Made by a program: the position numbers and the translations under genes. Of a stretch of DNA of 64,000 nt, positions 53,353 through 63,530 are shown one piece after another. Below the pieces are notes generated by a model. It worked only from the letters and a program-made list of their open reading frames with translations, was not told where the DNA came from and ran no database searches. Position 1 is the first letter of the stretch. Every line of letters begins with the position of its first letter. This stretch comes from Guyparkeria hydrothermalis (lineage in GTDB: Bacteria; Pseudomonadota; Gammaproteobacteria; Halothiobacillales; Halothiobacillaceae): positions 310,001-374,000 of the forward strand of contig NZ_JAJSEE010000001.1 in the NCBI RefSeq assembly GCF_023555375.1. The letters are read 5' to 3'.

Positions 53353-54683
53353 TGAACCTGACACCCGCACAGATCGTCTCGGAACTCGACAAGCACATCG
53401 TTGGCCAGCAGGCCGCCAAGAAGGCGGTCGCGATCGCCCTGCGCAACCGCTGGCGTCGCCAGCAGGTCGACGAGCCGCTCAAGAGCGAGATCACCCCCAA
53501 GAACATCCTGATGATCGGGCCGACCGGCGTGGGCAAGACCGAGATCGCCCGTCGGCTGGCCAAGCTCGCCAACGCGCCATTCCTGAAGATCGAGGCGACC
53601 AAGTTCACCGAGGTGGGCTACGTGGGCCGTGACGTCGAGTCGATGATCCGCGACCTGGCCGAGTACGCCCTGAAGATGGTGCGCCAGGAGGCCATGGTCG
53701 AGGTACGCGACCGGGCCAAGGTCGCCGCCGAGGACCGCGTACTCGATGCCCTGCTGCCCGCCCCGCGCGACCCGTGGCAGAACGAGGACAGCCACGGCCA
53801 GGAGGCCTATCGCAACACCCGCGAGAAGTTCCGCGACAAGATCCGCCGCGGCGAGATGGACGACCGCGAGGTGGAGATCGAGCTGCGCCAGGCCCCGGCC
53901 GGCATCGACGTGATGACCCCGCCGGGCATGGAGGAGATGGCCAGCCAGCTGCGCTCGATGTTCCAGAACATGGGCCAGGACAAGACCCAGACGCGGCGCA
54001 TGACCGTCGCCGAGGCGCTCGCCGCGCTGACCGACGAGGAAGCCGCGAATCTGGTCAACGAGGAGGAGATCCGCGCCGAGGCCGCCGACCGCGTCGAGCA
54101 GAACGGCATCGTCTTCATCGACGAGATCGACAAGGTCGCCAAGCGGGCCGAGCATGGCGGTGGCGAGGTCTCCCGCGAGGGCGTGCAGCGCGACATGCTG
54201 CCGCTGATCGAGGGCTCGACCGTCAACACCAAGGTGGGCATGGTGCGCACCGACCACATCCTGTTCATCGCCTCGGGGGCCTTTCACGTCTCCAGCCCCT
54301 CGGACCTGATCCCCGAGCTGCAGGGTCGCCTGCCGATCCGGGTCGAGCTCGAGGCACTCACCAGCGACGACTTCGTGCGCATCCTCACCGAACCCGATGC
54401 CGCGCTGACGCGTCAGCACACTGCCCTGCTGGCCGCCGACGGCCTGAGCATCCAGTTCAGCGATGAGGCCATCCGGCGGATCGCGGAGATCGCCTTCGAG
54501 GTCAACCATCGCACCGAGAACATCGGTGCACGCCGCCTGCACACGGTGATGGAGCACCTGCTCGAGGAACTCAGCTTCGAGGCAAGCGGCGAGGACAAGA
54601 CCCTCACGCTGGATGCCGACTTCGTCGAGGAACGCCTGGGCGAGCTGGCGCGCGACGAGGACCTGAGCCGCTACATCCTGTAA
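53352..54683 (+). CDS. hslU: ATP-dependent protease ATPase subunit HslU
   Basis: 443 residues; starts [20 protein letters not shown], Walker [19 protein letters not shown], substrate-pore motif [11 protein letters not shown], Walker [17 protein letters not shown], and the C-terminal end DEDLSRYIL that inserts into HslV. AAA+ unfoldase of the HslVU protease. Length is that of the family. Confidence 0.97.
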   Translation: MNLTPAQIVSELDKHIVGQQAAKKAVAIALRNRWRRQQVDEPLKSEITPKNILMIGPTGVGKTEIARRLAKLANAPFLKIEATKFTEVGYVGRDVESMIRDLAEYALKMVRQEAMVEVRDRAKVAAEDRVLDALLPAPRDPWQNEDSHGQEAYRNTREKFRDKIRRGEMDDREVEIELRQAPAGIDVMTPPGMEEMASQLRSMFQNMGQDKTQTRRMTVAEALAALTDEEAANLVNEEEIRAEAADRVEQNGIVFIDEIDKVAKRAEHGGGEVSREGVQRDMLPLIEGSTVNTKVGMVRTDHILFIASGAFHVSSPSDLIPELQGRLPIRVELEALTSDDFVRILTEPDAALTRQHTALLAADGLSIQFSDEAIRRIAEIAFEVNHRTENIGARRLHTVMEHLLEELSFEASGEDKTLTLDADFVEERLGELARDEDLSRYIL

Positions 54684-54697
54684 GTCCGAGGTTCCGC

Positions 54698-55126
54698 ATG
54701 GCACAACACCACCCCGCACCGAAGCAGATCCGTCTCGCCAAGGACCGCCGCTCGCTGCACCTGGTCTTTCCCGACGACGCGGCATTCGACCTCTCCGCCG
54801 AGTACCTGCGCGTGTTCAGCCCGTCGGCCGAGGTGCGCGGTCATGGCGGCGGGGAGATGATGCTGGTGCTGGGCAAGGAACGCGTGAAGATCGTCGACGT
54901 GCAACCGGTGGGCCGCTACGCGGTCAAACTGGTGTTCGACGACGGCCACGATTCCGGGCTTTACGACTGGGGGCTGCTGCGCGAACTGGGCGAGCGGCGC
55001 GACGAGCACTGGAACTACTACCTTGGGCGTCTGTCTTCCGCAGGCATCGAGCGCGATCCCGAGCGTGAAGAACCGCCCACGCCCTACGATGTATTATCGT
55101 CCCCCGGACCGGCCAAGCCGGAGTGA
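54698..55126 (+). CDS. DUF971 protein (gamma-butyrobetaine hydroxylase-like N-terminal domain)
   Basis: 142 residues: PKQIRLAKDRRSLHLVFPDD, DLSAEYLRVFSPSAEVRGHG and VKLVFDDGHDSGLYDWGLLR define DUF971. It follows hslU by 14 bases, its usual place in gammaproteobacteria. A role in iron-sulfur related metabolism has been suggested for the domain; nothing in this sequence settles that. Confidence 0.9.
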   Translation: MAQHHPAPKQIRLAKDRRSLHLVFPDDAAFDLSAEYLRVFSPSAEVRGHGGGEMMLVLGKERVKIVDVQPVGRYAVKLVFDDGHDSGLYDWGLLRELGERRDEHWNYYLGRLSSAGIERDPEREEPPTPYDVLSSPGPAKPE

Positions 55127-55160
55127 TCCCACCCCGTTCCCCTGACGAGAGAACCGACGC

Positions 55161-55904
55161 ATGACCGAGAAGACGCACTTTGGCTACCGGGAAGTCCCGC
55201 GCGAGGAAAAGTCCCGGCTGGTGGGTTCCGTCTTCGACTCGGTCGCCGCTCGCTACGACCTGATGAACGACGCGATGTCGTTGGGCATCCACCGGATCTG
55301 GAAACGCGTGGCCCTCGAGTACACGGGCCTTCGGCGCGGCGGCCAGGCGCTCGACCTGGCATCCGGCACCGGGGATCTGGCCGCGCGCATGGCGCGCCTG
55401 GTCGGCGACACGGGGCTGGTGGTGCTCTCCGACATCAACGCCAGCATGCTCTCGATCGGCCGCGAGAAGCTCGATGACCAGGGCATCTTCAACAACGTCG
55501 AGTACAGCCTGGCCAATGCCGAGGACCTGCCGTTCGAAAGCAATCGCTTCGACTGCGTGACCATCGGCTTCGGGCTGCGCAACGTCACCGACAAGGCGCG
55601 TGCGCTTGCCGAGATGGCGCGTGTGGTCAAGCCGGGCGGTCGCGTGGTGATCCTCGAGTTCTCCAAGCCGACCAACCCGCTGGTCGAGCGGGTTTATGAC
55701 GCCTACTCGTTCTCGGCCCTGCCGGTGATGGGCAAGCTGCTGGCCAACGACGCCGACAGCTATCGGTATCTGGCGGAGTCGATCCGCATGCACCCCGACC
55801 AGGAGACGCTCGAGCGCATGATGCTCGACAACGGCTTCGATCACGTCGACGTGCACAACCTGACCTTCGGCGTGGTCGCCATACACGTGGGCTTCAAATT
55901 TTGA
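55161..55904 (+). CDS. ubiE: Ubiquinone/menaquinone C-methyltransferase UbiE
   Basis: 247 residues; [43 protein letters not shown] motif [20 protein letters not shown], and the second signature [20 protein letters not shown] with EFSKPTNP. Adds a methyl group to the quinone ring. The mltF start overlaps its stop. Confidence 0.96.
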   Translation: MTEKTHFGYREVPREEKSRLVGSVFDSVAARYDLMNDAMSLGIHRIWKRVALEYTGLRRGGQALDLASGTGDLAARMARLVGDTGLVVLSDINASMLSIGREKLDDQGIFNNVEYSLANAEDLPFESNRFDCVTIGFGLRNVTDKARALAEMARVVKPGGRVVILEFSKPTNPLVERVYDAYSFSALPVMGKLLANDADSYRYLAESIRMHPDQETLERMMLDNGFDHVDVHNLTFGVVAIHVGFKF

Positions 55905-57370
55905 CCGAGGCACGGGCGCGAGGTGGGATCGGACGCTGGCTGATCCCGCTGATCGGCGTGGGCGCGCTGTTCGCCGCGCCACTTTCCTGGTGGGTTCATA
56001 CCTGGACGCCCGCCGACCGGCCGGCCCGGCTGGCCGCGATCGACGTGGCCGAGAGCTTCAAGCGAAGCCCGCAGCTCGAGCAGGTACGCGAGCGTGGCGT
56101 ACTGCGCGTCGCCACCCTGATCGAGCCGACCCTCTACATCCCCGACAGCTACCGCCCCCAGGGGCTCGAGTACGACCTCACCGGCCGCTTCGCCGATCGG
56201 CTGGGGGTCGAGGTCGAGTACGTGGTGGTGCCGACGATCGAGGCGGCCTACCAGGCGGTGGCCGACAACCGGGTCGACCTGGCCGCGGCCGGGCTCGCCA
56301 TCGACCCGGCGCGCATGAAGCGCTTTCGCTTCGGGCCGCCCTACCTGACGGTCAGCCGCAAATTGATCCATGCCACGGACCTCCCTGTCCCCACCGGGCT
56401 CGACGACATCGATGGAGACACGCTGGCCCTGCCGACCGGCTCCGCAAGCCGGTCGTGGCTCGAGCGCGTCATGGCGCAGGACGACTCCGTTCGTCTTGAG
56501 CTGGTCGAGGCGCAGGACAAGCTCGCGATCCTGGAGGGCATTCGTCACGGCAAGATCGACTACGCCCTGGCGCTGTCGCACATTGCCCTGCTCGCCCACA
56601 AGCTCTCCGACGAGGTCGCCGTCGGCCCGATCGTCGGCCCGCCGGTCGCGCTGGCCTGGGCATTCTCCCGCCAGGCCGACGAGTCACTGCATGGCATGGC
56701 GCGCCGTTTCTTCGCCGAGGTGCGCAGTGACCAGCAGCTCAAGATGCTGGTCGACCGCCATTACGCCCAGTTCGAACGGCTCGACGAATCGCTCTCGCGG
56801 CGGTTTCTGGAAGACCTGGAAACGCATGCCCGCCCCTATCTGGCCACCTTCCGGCGGGCCGGCGAACGCTACGAGATCGACTGGCGTCTGCTGGCCTCGC
56901 TCGGCTATCAGGAATCCAAGTGGCGCCCCGACGCCGTCTCGCACCAGGGCGCCTACGGGCTGATGCAGATCGTCCTGCCCACGGCCCGGGATCTGGGGCT
57001 TGCGAACCCCGCCGATCCCACGGCCAACATCATGGCCGGTGCCAAGTACATCGCCCAGCTGCGCGAGCTGGTGCCCGAGGAAGCCACCGAGCCCGACCGC
57101 ACCTATCTCGCGCTCGCGGCCTACAACGTCGGGATCGGTCACCTGAGCGACGCCCTGGATCTGACCCGGCAGCAAGGGGGCAACCCCACGCAGTGGGCCG
57201 ACGTGCGCGAGCGGCTGCCACAACTGTCCGATCCGGCCATCTACCGCGAGATGCGCTACGGCTACGCCCGGGGCAGCGAGACGGTGAATTACGTCGAGAA
57301 CATTCGGGCCTTCCATGACCTGATGATCTGGGTGGCGACCCGCGAGGACCTGCTCGCCGTCCGCAACTGA
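55901..57370 (+). CDS. mltF: Membrane-bound lytic murein transglycosylase F
   Basis: 489 residues from a TTG at 55901 overlapping the ubiE stop. N-terminal membrane anchor ([20 protein letters not shown]), an ABC-type binding-protein domain ([40 protein letters not shown]) and a C-terminal SLT domain with catalytic Glu in [20 protein letters not shown], then [17 protein letters not shown] and [10 protein letters not shown]. Cleaves peptidoglycan at the outer membrane. Domain order is that of MltF. Confidence 0.93.
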   Translation: MTEARARGGIGRWLIPLIGVGALFAAPLSWWVHTWTPADRPARLAAIDVAESFKRSPQLEQVRERGVLRVATLIEPTLYIPDSYRPQGLEYDLTGRFADRLGVEVEYVVVPTIEAAYQAVADNRVDLAAAGLAIDPARMKRFRFGPPYLTVSRKLIHATDLPVPTGLDDIDGDTLALPTGSASRSWLERVMAQDDSVRLELVEAQDKLAILEGIRHGKIDYALALSHIALLAHKLSDEVAVGPIVGPPVALAWAFSRQADESLHGMARRFFAEVRSDQQLKMLVDRHYAQFERLDESLSRRFLEDLETHARPYLATFRRAGERYEIDWRLLASLGYQESKWRPDAVSHQGAYGLMQIVLPTARDLGLANPADPTANIMAGAKYIAQLRELVPEEATEPDRTYLALAAYNVGIGHLSDALDLTRQQGGNPTQWADVRERLPQLSDPAIYREMRYGYARGSETVNYVENIRAFHDLMIWVATREDLLAVRN

Positions 57371-57397
57371 CGTCTCGAGCACCCACGAGCCAGACAT

Positions 57398-57436
57398 GAA
57401 AAAACGCCCGTCTCGCAGCGCGAGGCGGGCGTTTCG
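57398..57436. terminator. Bidirectional terminator between mltF and pyrF
   Basis: Stem AAACGCCCGTCTCG (57402-57415) and CGAGGCGGGCGTTT (57421-57434), one mismatch-type pair, with A and T runs outside. It separates the convergent mltF and pyrF genes. Confidence 0.9.
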
Positions 57437-57475
57437 TCGTTCTCGACCGATCGCGAAGGCCGCGGCCAGTCACCG

Positions 57476-58180
57476 TCACAACTCGGCGACGATGGCCTCC
57501 AGCGCCTTGCCCGGCTCAGCCGCCGCCGTGACGGGGCGGCCGATGACCAGGCTGGTCGCGCCGTTGGCCAGCGCCTCGGCCGGCGTGACCACACGCCGCT
57601 GATCGTCACGGGCACTGCCCGCCGGCCGCACCCCGGGGGTCACGACCAGGCCGGATTCGCCCGGGAACAGCGCTCGCATCGCGGCCGCTTCGCGAGCCGA
57701 ACAGACCACGCCGTCCAGCCCCGTGTCGGCGGTCAGGCGCGCAAGCCGCTCAACCTGCGCCTCGGCACCATCGATCACGCCAACTTCGACCAGGTCGGCG
57801 TCCTCCATCGAGGTCAGCACCGTCACCGCGATCAAGGCCGGGGCATCCGCGCCCGGGGCGATCGCCTCACGCGCCGCCTCCAGCATCCGTCGCCCGCCGC
57901 TGGCATGCACGTTGACCAGCGCCACGTCCAGATCGGCCGCGGCCCGGCAGGCCTGGGCCACCGTATTGGGGATGTCGTGGAACTTGAGATCGAGGAATAC
58001 CGGGAACCCGCGCTCACGGGCCCATTCGACCGCGCGCGGGCCCAAGGCGGTAAACGCCTCCTTGCCGATCTTGACCCCGCAGAGCGACGGATCGAGCACC
58101 GCAAGCAGATCGCGGACGCGTCCCTCGTCGGCAGTATCCAGCGCGACGTAGATGCGTGGCTGGGAACGGTGGCAAGCCAC
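57476..58180 (-). CDS. pyrF: Orotidine 5'-phosphate decarboxylase
   Basis: 234 residues; [20 protein letters not shown], catalytic [32 protein letters not shown] and the phosphate-binding [20 protein letters not shown] with [10 protein letters not shown]. Makes UMP. It starts 2 bases after the ihfB stop, a common gammaproteobacterial pairing. Confidence 0.96.
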   Translation of the reverse strand: MACHRSQPRIYVALDTADEGRVRDLLAVLDPSLCGVKIGKEAFTALGPRAVEWARERGFPVFLDLKFHDIPNTVAQACRAAADLDVALVNVHASGGRRMLEAAREAIAPGADAPALIAVTVLTSMEDADLVEVGVIDGAEAQVERLARLTADTGLDGVVCSAREAAAMRALFPGESGLVVTPGVRPAGSARDDQRRVVTPAEALANGATSLVIGRPVTAAAEPGKALEAIVAEL

Positions 58181-58182
58181 GC

Positions 58183-58479
58183 TCAGTCCTCCCGCTTCAC
58201 GGCCGCGTTGACCCGCTCGCGCAATTCCTTGCCGGGCTTGAAGTGAGGCACGTACTTCGCCCCCAACGAGACGGTCTCACCCGTCTTGGGGTTACGGCCC
58301 AGGCGCGGGCGACGGTAGTTGAGCGAGAAGCTGCCAAAACCGCGGATCTCGATCCGGTCGCCGCCGCTCAACGCGTCCATCATCTCGTCGAGCATCAGGC
58401 GTACCGAGGTCTCGATATCGCGCATGGGCAGGTACTGCTGGCGATCGGCCAGCCGTTCGATCAGTTCCGACTTGGTCAT
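58183..58479 (-). CDS. ihfB: Integration host factor beta subunit
   Basis: 98 residues; [40 protein letters not shown] and [20 protein letters not shown] show the DNABII fold with the DNA-wrapping arm. Bends DNA together with IhfA. The sigma-54 promoter and integrase in this window are processes in which IHF commonly acts. Confidence 0.97.
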   Translation of the reverse strand: MTKSELIERLADRQQYLPMRDIETSVRLMLDEMMDALSGGDRIEIRGFGSFSLNYRRPRLGRNPKTGETVSLGAKYVPHFKPGKELRERVNAAVKRED

Positions 58480-58649
58480 CGGTCACTCTCCGGTTGCCGC
58501 CCCGAAAGGCGCACAGCTGAAATGAGGTGGCAACCGCCGCCCAGGGCGACGATTGCCGGGAATTCACAGGGTTGCCCGTCCCCGGTGCACGAGGTCCGAT
58601 TCTCGGCCTCGCTTCGGCCAGTGGCCGAGGGATTGTCGGGGTTACCCAT

Positions 58650-58680
58650 AAAAAACGCCATCACGAAGGATGGCGTTTTC
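58650..58680. terminator. Terminator downstream of rpsA
   Basis: AAAACGCCATC and GATGGCGTTTT around ACGAAG-like loop, with A and T runs on both sides; on the minus strand it follows the rpsA stop by about 20 bases. Confidence 0.9.
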
Positions 58681-58699
58681 CGGGATCGCAGGATCCGGA

Positions 58700-60373
58700 T
58701 TACTCGGACTTGCCGAGCTGTTCCTTGAGCAAGTCGCCCAGGGTCGGCGACGAGGTGCTCGGCGCCTTGTTCAGCTCTTCCATCGCCTCGGCTTCCTCGG
58801 CGTGGTCCTTGGCGCGGATCGACAGGCTGATCATGCGGTTCTTGCGATCGATACCCATGAACTTGGCCTCGACTTCCTCGCCTTCCTTCAGGACGGTGCG
58901 GGCGTCGTCGATGCGCTCGCGAGCGATATCGGAGGCACGGATGTAGCCTTCGATGCCTTCGGCCAGCTCGACCACGGCACCGCGGGCGTCAACTTCACGC
59001 AGCGTGCCCTTGACGATGCTGCCCTTCGGGTGCTCGGCCGCCCAGTTGGACAGCGGGTCGTCCTCGAGCTGCTTGAGGCCCAGGGAGATGCGCTCGCGCT
59101 CCGGGTCGATGGCGATGACGACCGCCTCGAGTTCCTCGCCCTTCTTGAACTGGCGAACGGCTTCTTCGCCCGGCTCGCTCCAGGACAGATCGGAGAGATG
59201 AACCAGACCGTCGATGCCGCCTTCCAGGCCGATGAAGATGCCGAAGTCGGTGATCGACTTGATCTGACCGACGACCTTGTCGCCCTTGGTGTGCGACGCG
59301 GCGAAGGCATCCCACGGGTTCGGCTGGCACTGCTTCATGCCCAGCGAGATCCGGCGGCGGTCCTCGTCGATATCGAGGATCATCACCTCGACCTCGTCGC
59401 CGACGTTGACCAGCTTGCCCGGGTTGACGTTCTTGTTGGTCCAGTCCATCTCGGAGACGTGTACCAGGCCCTCGACACCATCCTCGATCTCGACGAAGCA
59501 GCCGTAATCGGTGATGTTGGTGACCTTGCCGAACAGGCGGGTGGAGGTCGGGTAGCGACGGGAGATGTCGCTCCACGGATCTTCGCCCAGCTGCTTGAGG
59601 CCCAGCGAAACGCGGTTGCGCTCGCGGTCGAACTTGAGCACCTTGACGTCGATCTCGTCACCGATGTTGACCATCTCGGACGGATGCTTGACGCGCTTCC
59701 ACGCCATGTCGGTGATGTGCAGCAGGCCGTCGATGCCGCCGAGGTCCAGGAACGCACCGTAGTCGGTGAGGTTCTTGACGATACCGCGCAGCACCATGCC
59801 TTCCTGCAGCTGCTCGAGCAGCGCTTCGCGCTCGGCGCTGTACTCTTCCTCGACAACCGCGCGGCGGGATACGACCACGTTGTTGCGGCGCTGATCGAGC
59901 TTGATGATCTTGAACTCGATATCCTTGCCTTCGAGGTAGGTGGTGTCCCGGATCGGGCGCACGTCGACCAGCGAGCCCGGCAGGAACGCGCGGACGTCGC
60001 CGAGCTCGACGGTGAAACCACCCTTGACCTTCCCGGAAATGCGGCCGGTGACGATCTCGTCGTTCTCGAAAGCCTTCTCCAGCTTCTTCCACGCACGGGC
60101 ACGCAAGGCCTTCTCGCGCGACAGGCGGGTCTCGCCGAAACCGTCTTCGACGGCGTCGAGGGCCACTTCGACCTCTTCGCCGACGTTGATGTTCAGCTCG
60201 CCGTTCTCGTCACGGAACTGGTCGGTCGGGATGATCCCTTCCGATTTCAGGCCGGCGTCGACGGTGACGTAATCATCGTTGATGTCCACGACCTTGCCGT
60301 AGACAATCGAGCCCGCCTGCATGACGGCATTCTGGAGGCTTTCTTCAAAAAGCTGGGCAAAACTTTCAGACAT
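58700..60373 (-). CDS. rpsA: Ribosomal protein S1
   Basis: 557 residues with six S1 RNA-binding repeats: for example [80 protein letters not shown] and [20 protein letters not shown]. Brings mRNA to the 30S subunit. Size and repeat number are standard. A 568-codon antisense frame is a composition shadow. Confidence 0.98.
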   Translation of the reverse strand: MSESFAQLFEESLQNAVMQAGSIVYGKVVDINDDYVTVDAGLKSEGIIPTDQFRDENGELNINVGEEVEVALDAVEDGFGETRLSREKALRARAWKKLEKAFENDEIVTGRISGKVKGGFTVELGDVRAFLPGSLVDVRPIRDTTYLEGKDIEFKIIKLDQRRNNVVVSRRAVVEEEYSAEREALLEQLQEGMVLRGIVKNLTDYGAFLDLGGIDGLLHITDMAWKRVKHPSEMVNIGDEIDVKVLKFDRERNRVSLGLKQLGEDPWSDISRRYPTSTRLFGKVTNITDYGCFVEIEDGVEGLVHVSEMDWTNKNVNPGKLVNVGDEVEVMILDIDEDRRRISLGMKQCQPNPWDAFAASHTKGDKVVGQIKSITDFGIFIGLEGGIDGLVHLSDLSWSEPGEEAVRQFKKGEELEAVVIAIDPERERISLGLKQLEDDPLSNWAAEHPKGSIVKGTLREVDARGAVVELAEGIEGYIRASDIARERIDDARTVLKEGEEVEAKFMGIDRKNRMISLSIRAKDHAEEAEAMEELNKAPSTSSPTLGDLLKEQLGKSE

Positions 60374-60535
60374 TAATCCGCATTTCCAAAGGGTTGACGA
60401 CTGGACGTTCCAAACGCTGTCCGTCGTGGTAAAAAAACACTGGCGTATCCGATCCCTGGGTTTGCCAGACTGACGGGTTGTTGAGCGGGCGGAATTGCCC
60501 GTACAAAAACACGAGTCAATGGCCCCGCCGTATCG
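60374..60535. promoter_or_regulatory. rpsA upstream region
   Basis: About 160 bases between cmk and rpsA (minus strand). It contains a small hairpin CGGGC-AATTCC-GCCCG (near 60490-60505). rpsA is often autoregulated through its leader in gammaproteobacteria; no specific structure is proven here. Confidence 0.35.
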
Positions 60536-61204
60536 CTACGCGTCCTGATCGGCAAGCCGATCCTGGATGTAGCGCCACAGCGTGGCCTCCACCTCGTCGA
60601 TCGAAAGATCACTGGAATCAACGACTAGCGCATCCTCGGCCGGCCTCAGCGGCGCGACCGATCGATTGCGATCCCGCTCATCCCGTTGGCGGATCTCCTC
60701 GACGAGGGCGGTAAAACTAGCATCGAATCCATTCTCGATCAACTGCTTATAACGGCGATCGGCGCGCACCTCCGCGCTGGCATCGAGAAAGATCTTCGCC
60801 GGCGCGTCCGGGAACACCACCGTCCCCATGTCACGGCCGTCGGCGACCAGCCCCGGGGCCTGGGCGAAGTCGCGCTGGCGCTGCAGCAGCGCCTCGCGCA
60901 CCTCGGGGCGGGCGGCGATCTGCGAGGCGATCGCGCCCGTGGTTTCGGTGCGCAGTTCCCGGCTGACGTTTTCCTCGTTGAGAAAGACGTTGCCCTCCTC
61001 GTCGAACCGGCAGGCGAGATGACGGGCGATGTCGATGATCTCCGGGGCCTGCGGCGCCAGGCCGGCCTGCTGGCTGGCCAGAGCCGTCAGACGGTAGAGG
61101 GCGCCGGAATCGAGCATGCCGTAGCCCAGCCGCGCGGCGAGTCGACGGGCGATGGTGCCCTTGCCGGACCCGCTGGGGCCGTCGATGGTGATGACGGGGA
61201 CCAT
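60536..61204 (-). CDS. cmk: Cytidylate kinase
   Basis: 222 residues from ATG 61204. Walker A ITIDGPSGSGKGTIARRLAA, GYGMLDSGALYRLTAL, LVADGRDMGTVVFPDAPAKI. Phosphorylates CMP and dCMP. The longer frame to 61276 overlaps aroA and is rejected. It starts 19 bases after aroA. Confidence 0.96.
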   Translation of the reverse strand: MVPVITIDGPSGSGKGTIARRLAARLGYGMLDSGALYRLTALASQQAGLAPQAPEIIDIARHLACRFDEEGNVFLNEENVSRELRTETTGAIASQIAARPEVREALLQRQRDFAQAPGLVADGRDMGTVVFPDAPAKIFLDASAEVRADRRYKQLIENGFDASFTALVEEIRQRDERDRNRSVAPLRPAEDALVVDSSDLSIDEVEATLWRYIQDRLADQDA

Positions 61205-61223
61205 GGGATCTCCTCCAATGTGT

Positions 61224-62579
61224 TCAGTGGCGCGACAGCTCCAGGCAACCGCCGAGGCGATTGAACAGCTCGGCAAACCCCGGGAACGAGGTCTCGACGA
61301 ACTGGCAGTCGTGGATGGTGACCTCGCCGCGGGCCTTCAGGCCGGCGACCGCGAAGGCCATCGCGATGCGGTGATCGCCCTGGGCGTAGATGGTCGCCGA
61401 GCCAAACGGGGCCGGCTCGCCGCGCCCCTCGATGATCATGCCGTCCTCGGTCGGGGTCGCGTCGATGCCGAGCTTCTGCAGGCCGTCGGCCATCACGGCG
61501 ATGCGGTCGGATTCCTTGACCCGCAGTTCCTCGGCGCCGGTCAGCACCGTCCGGCCCTTGGCGCAGGCAGCGGCGACGAAGATCACCGGGAACTCGTCGA
61601 TCGCCAGCGGCACCAGCGCCTCGTCGATCTCGATGCCGTGAAGCTCGGCGCTCTTCACGCGCAGATCACCGACCGGCTCGCCGCCCACTTCGCGGCGGTT
61701 TTCGATGCGAATGTCCGCGCCCATCGCCTGAAGGATGTCGATCACCCCGGTGCGGGTCGGGTTCAGGCCCACGTGGGTGAGCAGGATGTCCGAATCGGGA
61801 ACGATGCTGGCGGCAACCAGGAAGAACGCCGCCGAGGAAATGTCGGCCGGCACCTCGAGCGCGCGCCCGACCAACCGACGCTCGCCGGCGTCGCCCTGCT
61901 CGATGCAGACCCGCGCCCCGTCACGCTGCATACCAACACCCAGCCCCGAAAGCATGCGTTCGGTGTGATCGCGGGTCGGGGCCGGTTCGGTCACGCAGGT
62001 GCGGCCCTCGGCGTACAGGCCCGCGAGCAGCACGCAGGATTTCACCTGGGCGCTGGCCATCGGCATGGCGTAGTCGATCGCCTTGAGCGACTGGCCGCCG
62101 TGGATCTTAAGCGGAGAACGCCCCTCGGGGCCGGACTCGATCCGTGCGCCCATGGCGGTAAGCGGGTCGATCACCCGCTTCATCGGCCGGCGCGAGAGCG
62201 AGGCATCGCCCTCGAGCACCGAATCGAACGCCTGGCCCGCGAGGATGCCCGACATCAGTCGCATCGAGGTGCCGGAGTTGCCCACGTACAGCGGTTTCGC
62301 CGGCGCCTTCAGACCGTGCAGCCCGACGCCCTCGATGGTCACGCGCCCGTCGACCGGGTCGGTAATGGATACCCCCATCGCCCGGAAGCAGCGCAGGGTG
62401 TTGAGGCTGTCCTCGCCCTCGAGAAAGCCGCTGACCTCGGTGGTGCCCTCGGCGAGCGAACCGAACATGATCGAGCGATGTGAGATCGACTTGTCCCCCG
62501 GCACGCGCGCCTCGCCCTCGAGGGACTGGGCCGCGGTGCTGCGGAACGTCAGGGAAGCGGGGTCATGAGCTGCGGTCAT
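61224..62579 (-). CDS. aroA: 3-phosphoshikimate 1-carboxyvinyltransferase (EPSP synthase)
   Basis: 451 residues; EARVPGDKSISHRSIMFGSL near the N-terminus, PLYVGNSGTSMRLMSGILAG, KSCVLLAGLYAEGRT, and RVKESDRIAVMADGLQKLGI. The GNSGTSMR form with alanine-like spacing resembles class II enzymes, and the glyphosate class cannot be decided by eye. Sixth step of the shikimate pathway; grouped with tyrA and hisC. Confidence 0.96.
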   Translation of the reverse strand: MTAAHDPASLTFRSTAAQSLEGEARVPGDKSISHRSIMFGSLAEGTTEVSGFLEGEDSLNTLRCFRAMGVSITDPVDGRVTIEGVGLHGLKAPAKPLYVGNSGTSMRLMSGILAGQAFDSVLEGDASLSRRPMKRVIDPLTAMGARIESGPEGRSPLKIHGGQSLKAIDYAMPMASAQVKSCVLLAGLYAEGRTCVTEPAPTRDHTERMLSGLGVGMQRDGARVCIEQGDAGERRLVGRALEVPADISSAAFFLVAASIVPDSDILLTHVGLNPTRTGVIDILQAMGADIRIENRREVGGEPVGDLRVKSAELHGIEIDEALVPLAIDEFPVIFVAAACAKGRTVLTGAEELRVKESDRIAVMADGLQKLGIDATPTEDGMIIEGRGEPAPFGSATIYAQGDHRIAMAFAVAGLKARGEVTIHDCQFVETSFPGFAELFNRLGGCLELSRH

Positions 62580-62621
62580 GGCGCGGTCATCCGAGGTTGA
62601 ACGGGATAGGAATGCGGGGCG

Positions 62622-63530
62622 TCAGGCGCCACGCGTGTCGGGGCGGCTCGTCAGGTCGGCCTGCGCCGCCGGGTAGAGCGCGTCGCGCACGGCCTTGGCC
62701 TCGGCAAAGTAGGACTCGATCGCCTCGCCATCCGCGCTCTCGAGCATGTCGCGCAGGCAATCGAGCTCGGCGCGGTAGTGATCGAGCATCGCGAGGATCT
62801 CGTCGCGGTTGTCGAGGCAGATGTCCCGCCACATCACCGGGTCGGAACTCGCGATGCGGGTGAAGTCGCGAAAGCCGCCGGCGGCGTAGCGGAACACCTC
62901 GTAGCGCTCGGCCAGGCGGGCGAGCGACGAGACCATGGCGAAGGCCGCGGCGTGCGGCAGGTGCGAGGTGGCCGCGAGCACGTGGTCGTGGTGGGCGACG
63001 TCCAGTTGCTCTACCCGGGCACCCACCGCCTGCCACATCGCCTCGATGCGGGCGACGTCCTCGGCACGGTTTTCCGCGATCGGGGTCAGGATCACGCGGT
63101 GGCCGCGATAGAGCTCCGCCGTCGCGGCTTCCGGGCCGCTGCGTTCGCGACCGGCGATCGGGTGGCCCGGAACGAACCGGGCCAATTGCGAGGCCGAGAG
63201 ATGCGCCCTCGCCCGCTCGACCACCGCGCCCTTGACGCTGCCGCCGTCGGTGACCAACGCGTCGTCCGGCAGGCAAGTGGCCAGCTCACCCAGTACCGCG
63301 TCCATCGCCTTGACCGGCGTGGCCAGAAAGACGATGTCGGCGCCGGCGACCGCCTCCGAGATCGAGTCGGCCGGTCGGTCGATCAGGCCAAGGCGCTCGG
63401 CGGCCAGGCGGGTATCGAGGCGCCGCGAGTAGCCGACCACCTCGCCCACCTCGCCACGCTCGCGCAGGGCCAGCGCCAGCGACCCGCCGATCAGGCCGGT
63501 GCCGATCAGGGCCAGGCGGCGGAACATCAT
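62622..63530 (-). CDS. tyrA: Prephenate dehydrogenase
   Basis: 302 residues; NAD-binding LALIGTGLIGGSLALALRER, FLATPVKAMDAVLGELATCL, VTDGGSVKGAV, the catalytic His in FVPGHPIAGRERSGPEAATA and HHDHVLAATSHLPHAAAFAM. Monofunctional (no chorismate mutase domain). Makes 4-hydroxyphenylpyruvate for tyrosine. Its start overlaps the hisC stop by 4 bases. Confidence 0.94.
   Translation of the reverse strand: MMFRRLALIGTGLIGGSLALALRERGEVGEVVGYSRRLDTRLAAERLGLIDRPADSISEAVAGADIVFLATPVKAMDAVLGELATCLPDDALVTDGGSVKGAVVERARAHLSASQLARFVPGHPIAGRERSGPEAATAELYRGHRVILTPIAENRAEDVARIEAMWQAVGARVEQLDVAHHDHVLAATSHLPHAAAFAMVSSLARLAERYEVFRYAAGGFRDFTRIASSDPVMWRDICLDNRDEILAMLDHYRAELDCLRDMLESADGEAIESYFAEAKAVRDALYPAAQADLTSRPDTRGA

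Noticed and set aside
58670-60376. 568-codon plus-strand frame opposite rpsA
   Set aside because: rpsA with six S1 domains is certain; the antisense product is low-complexity LD-rich text.
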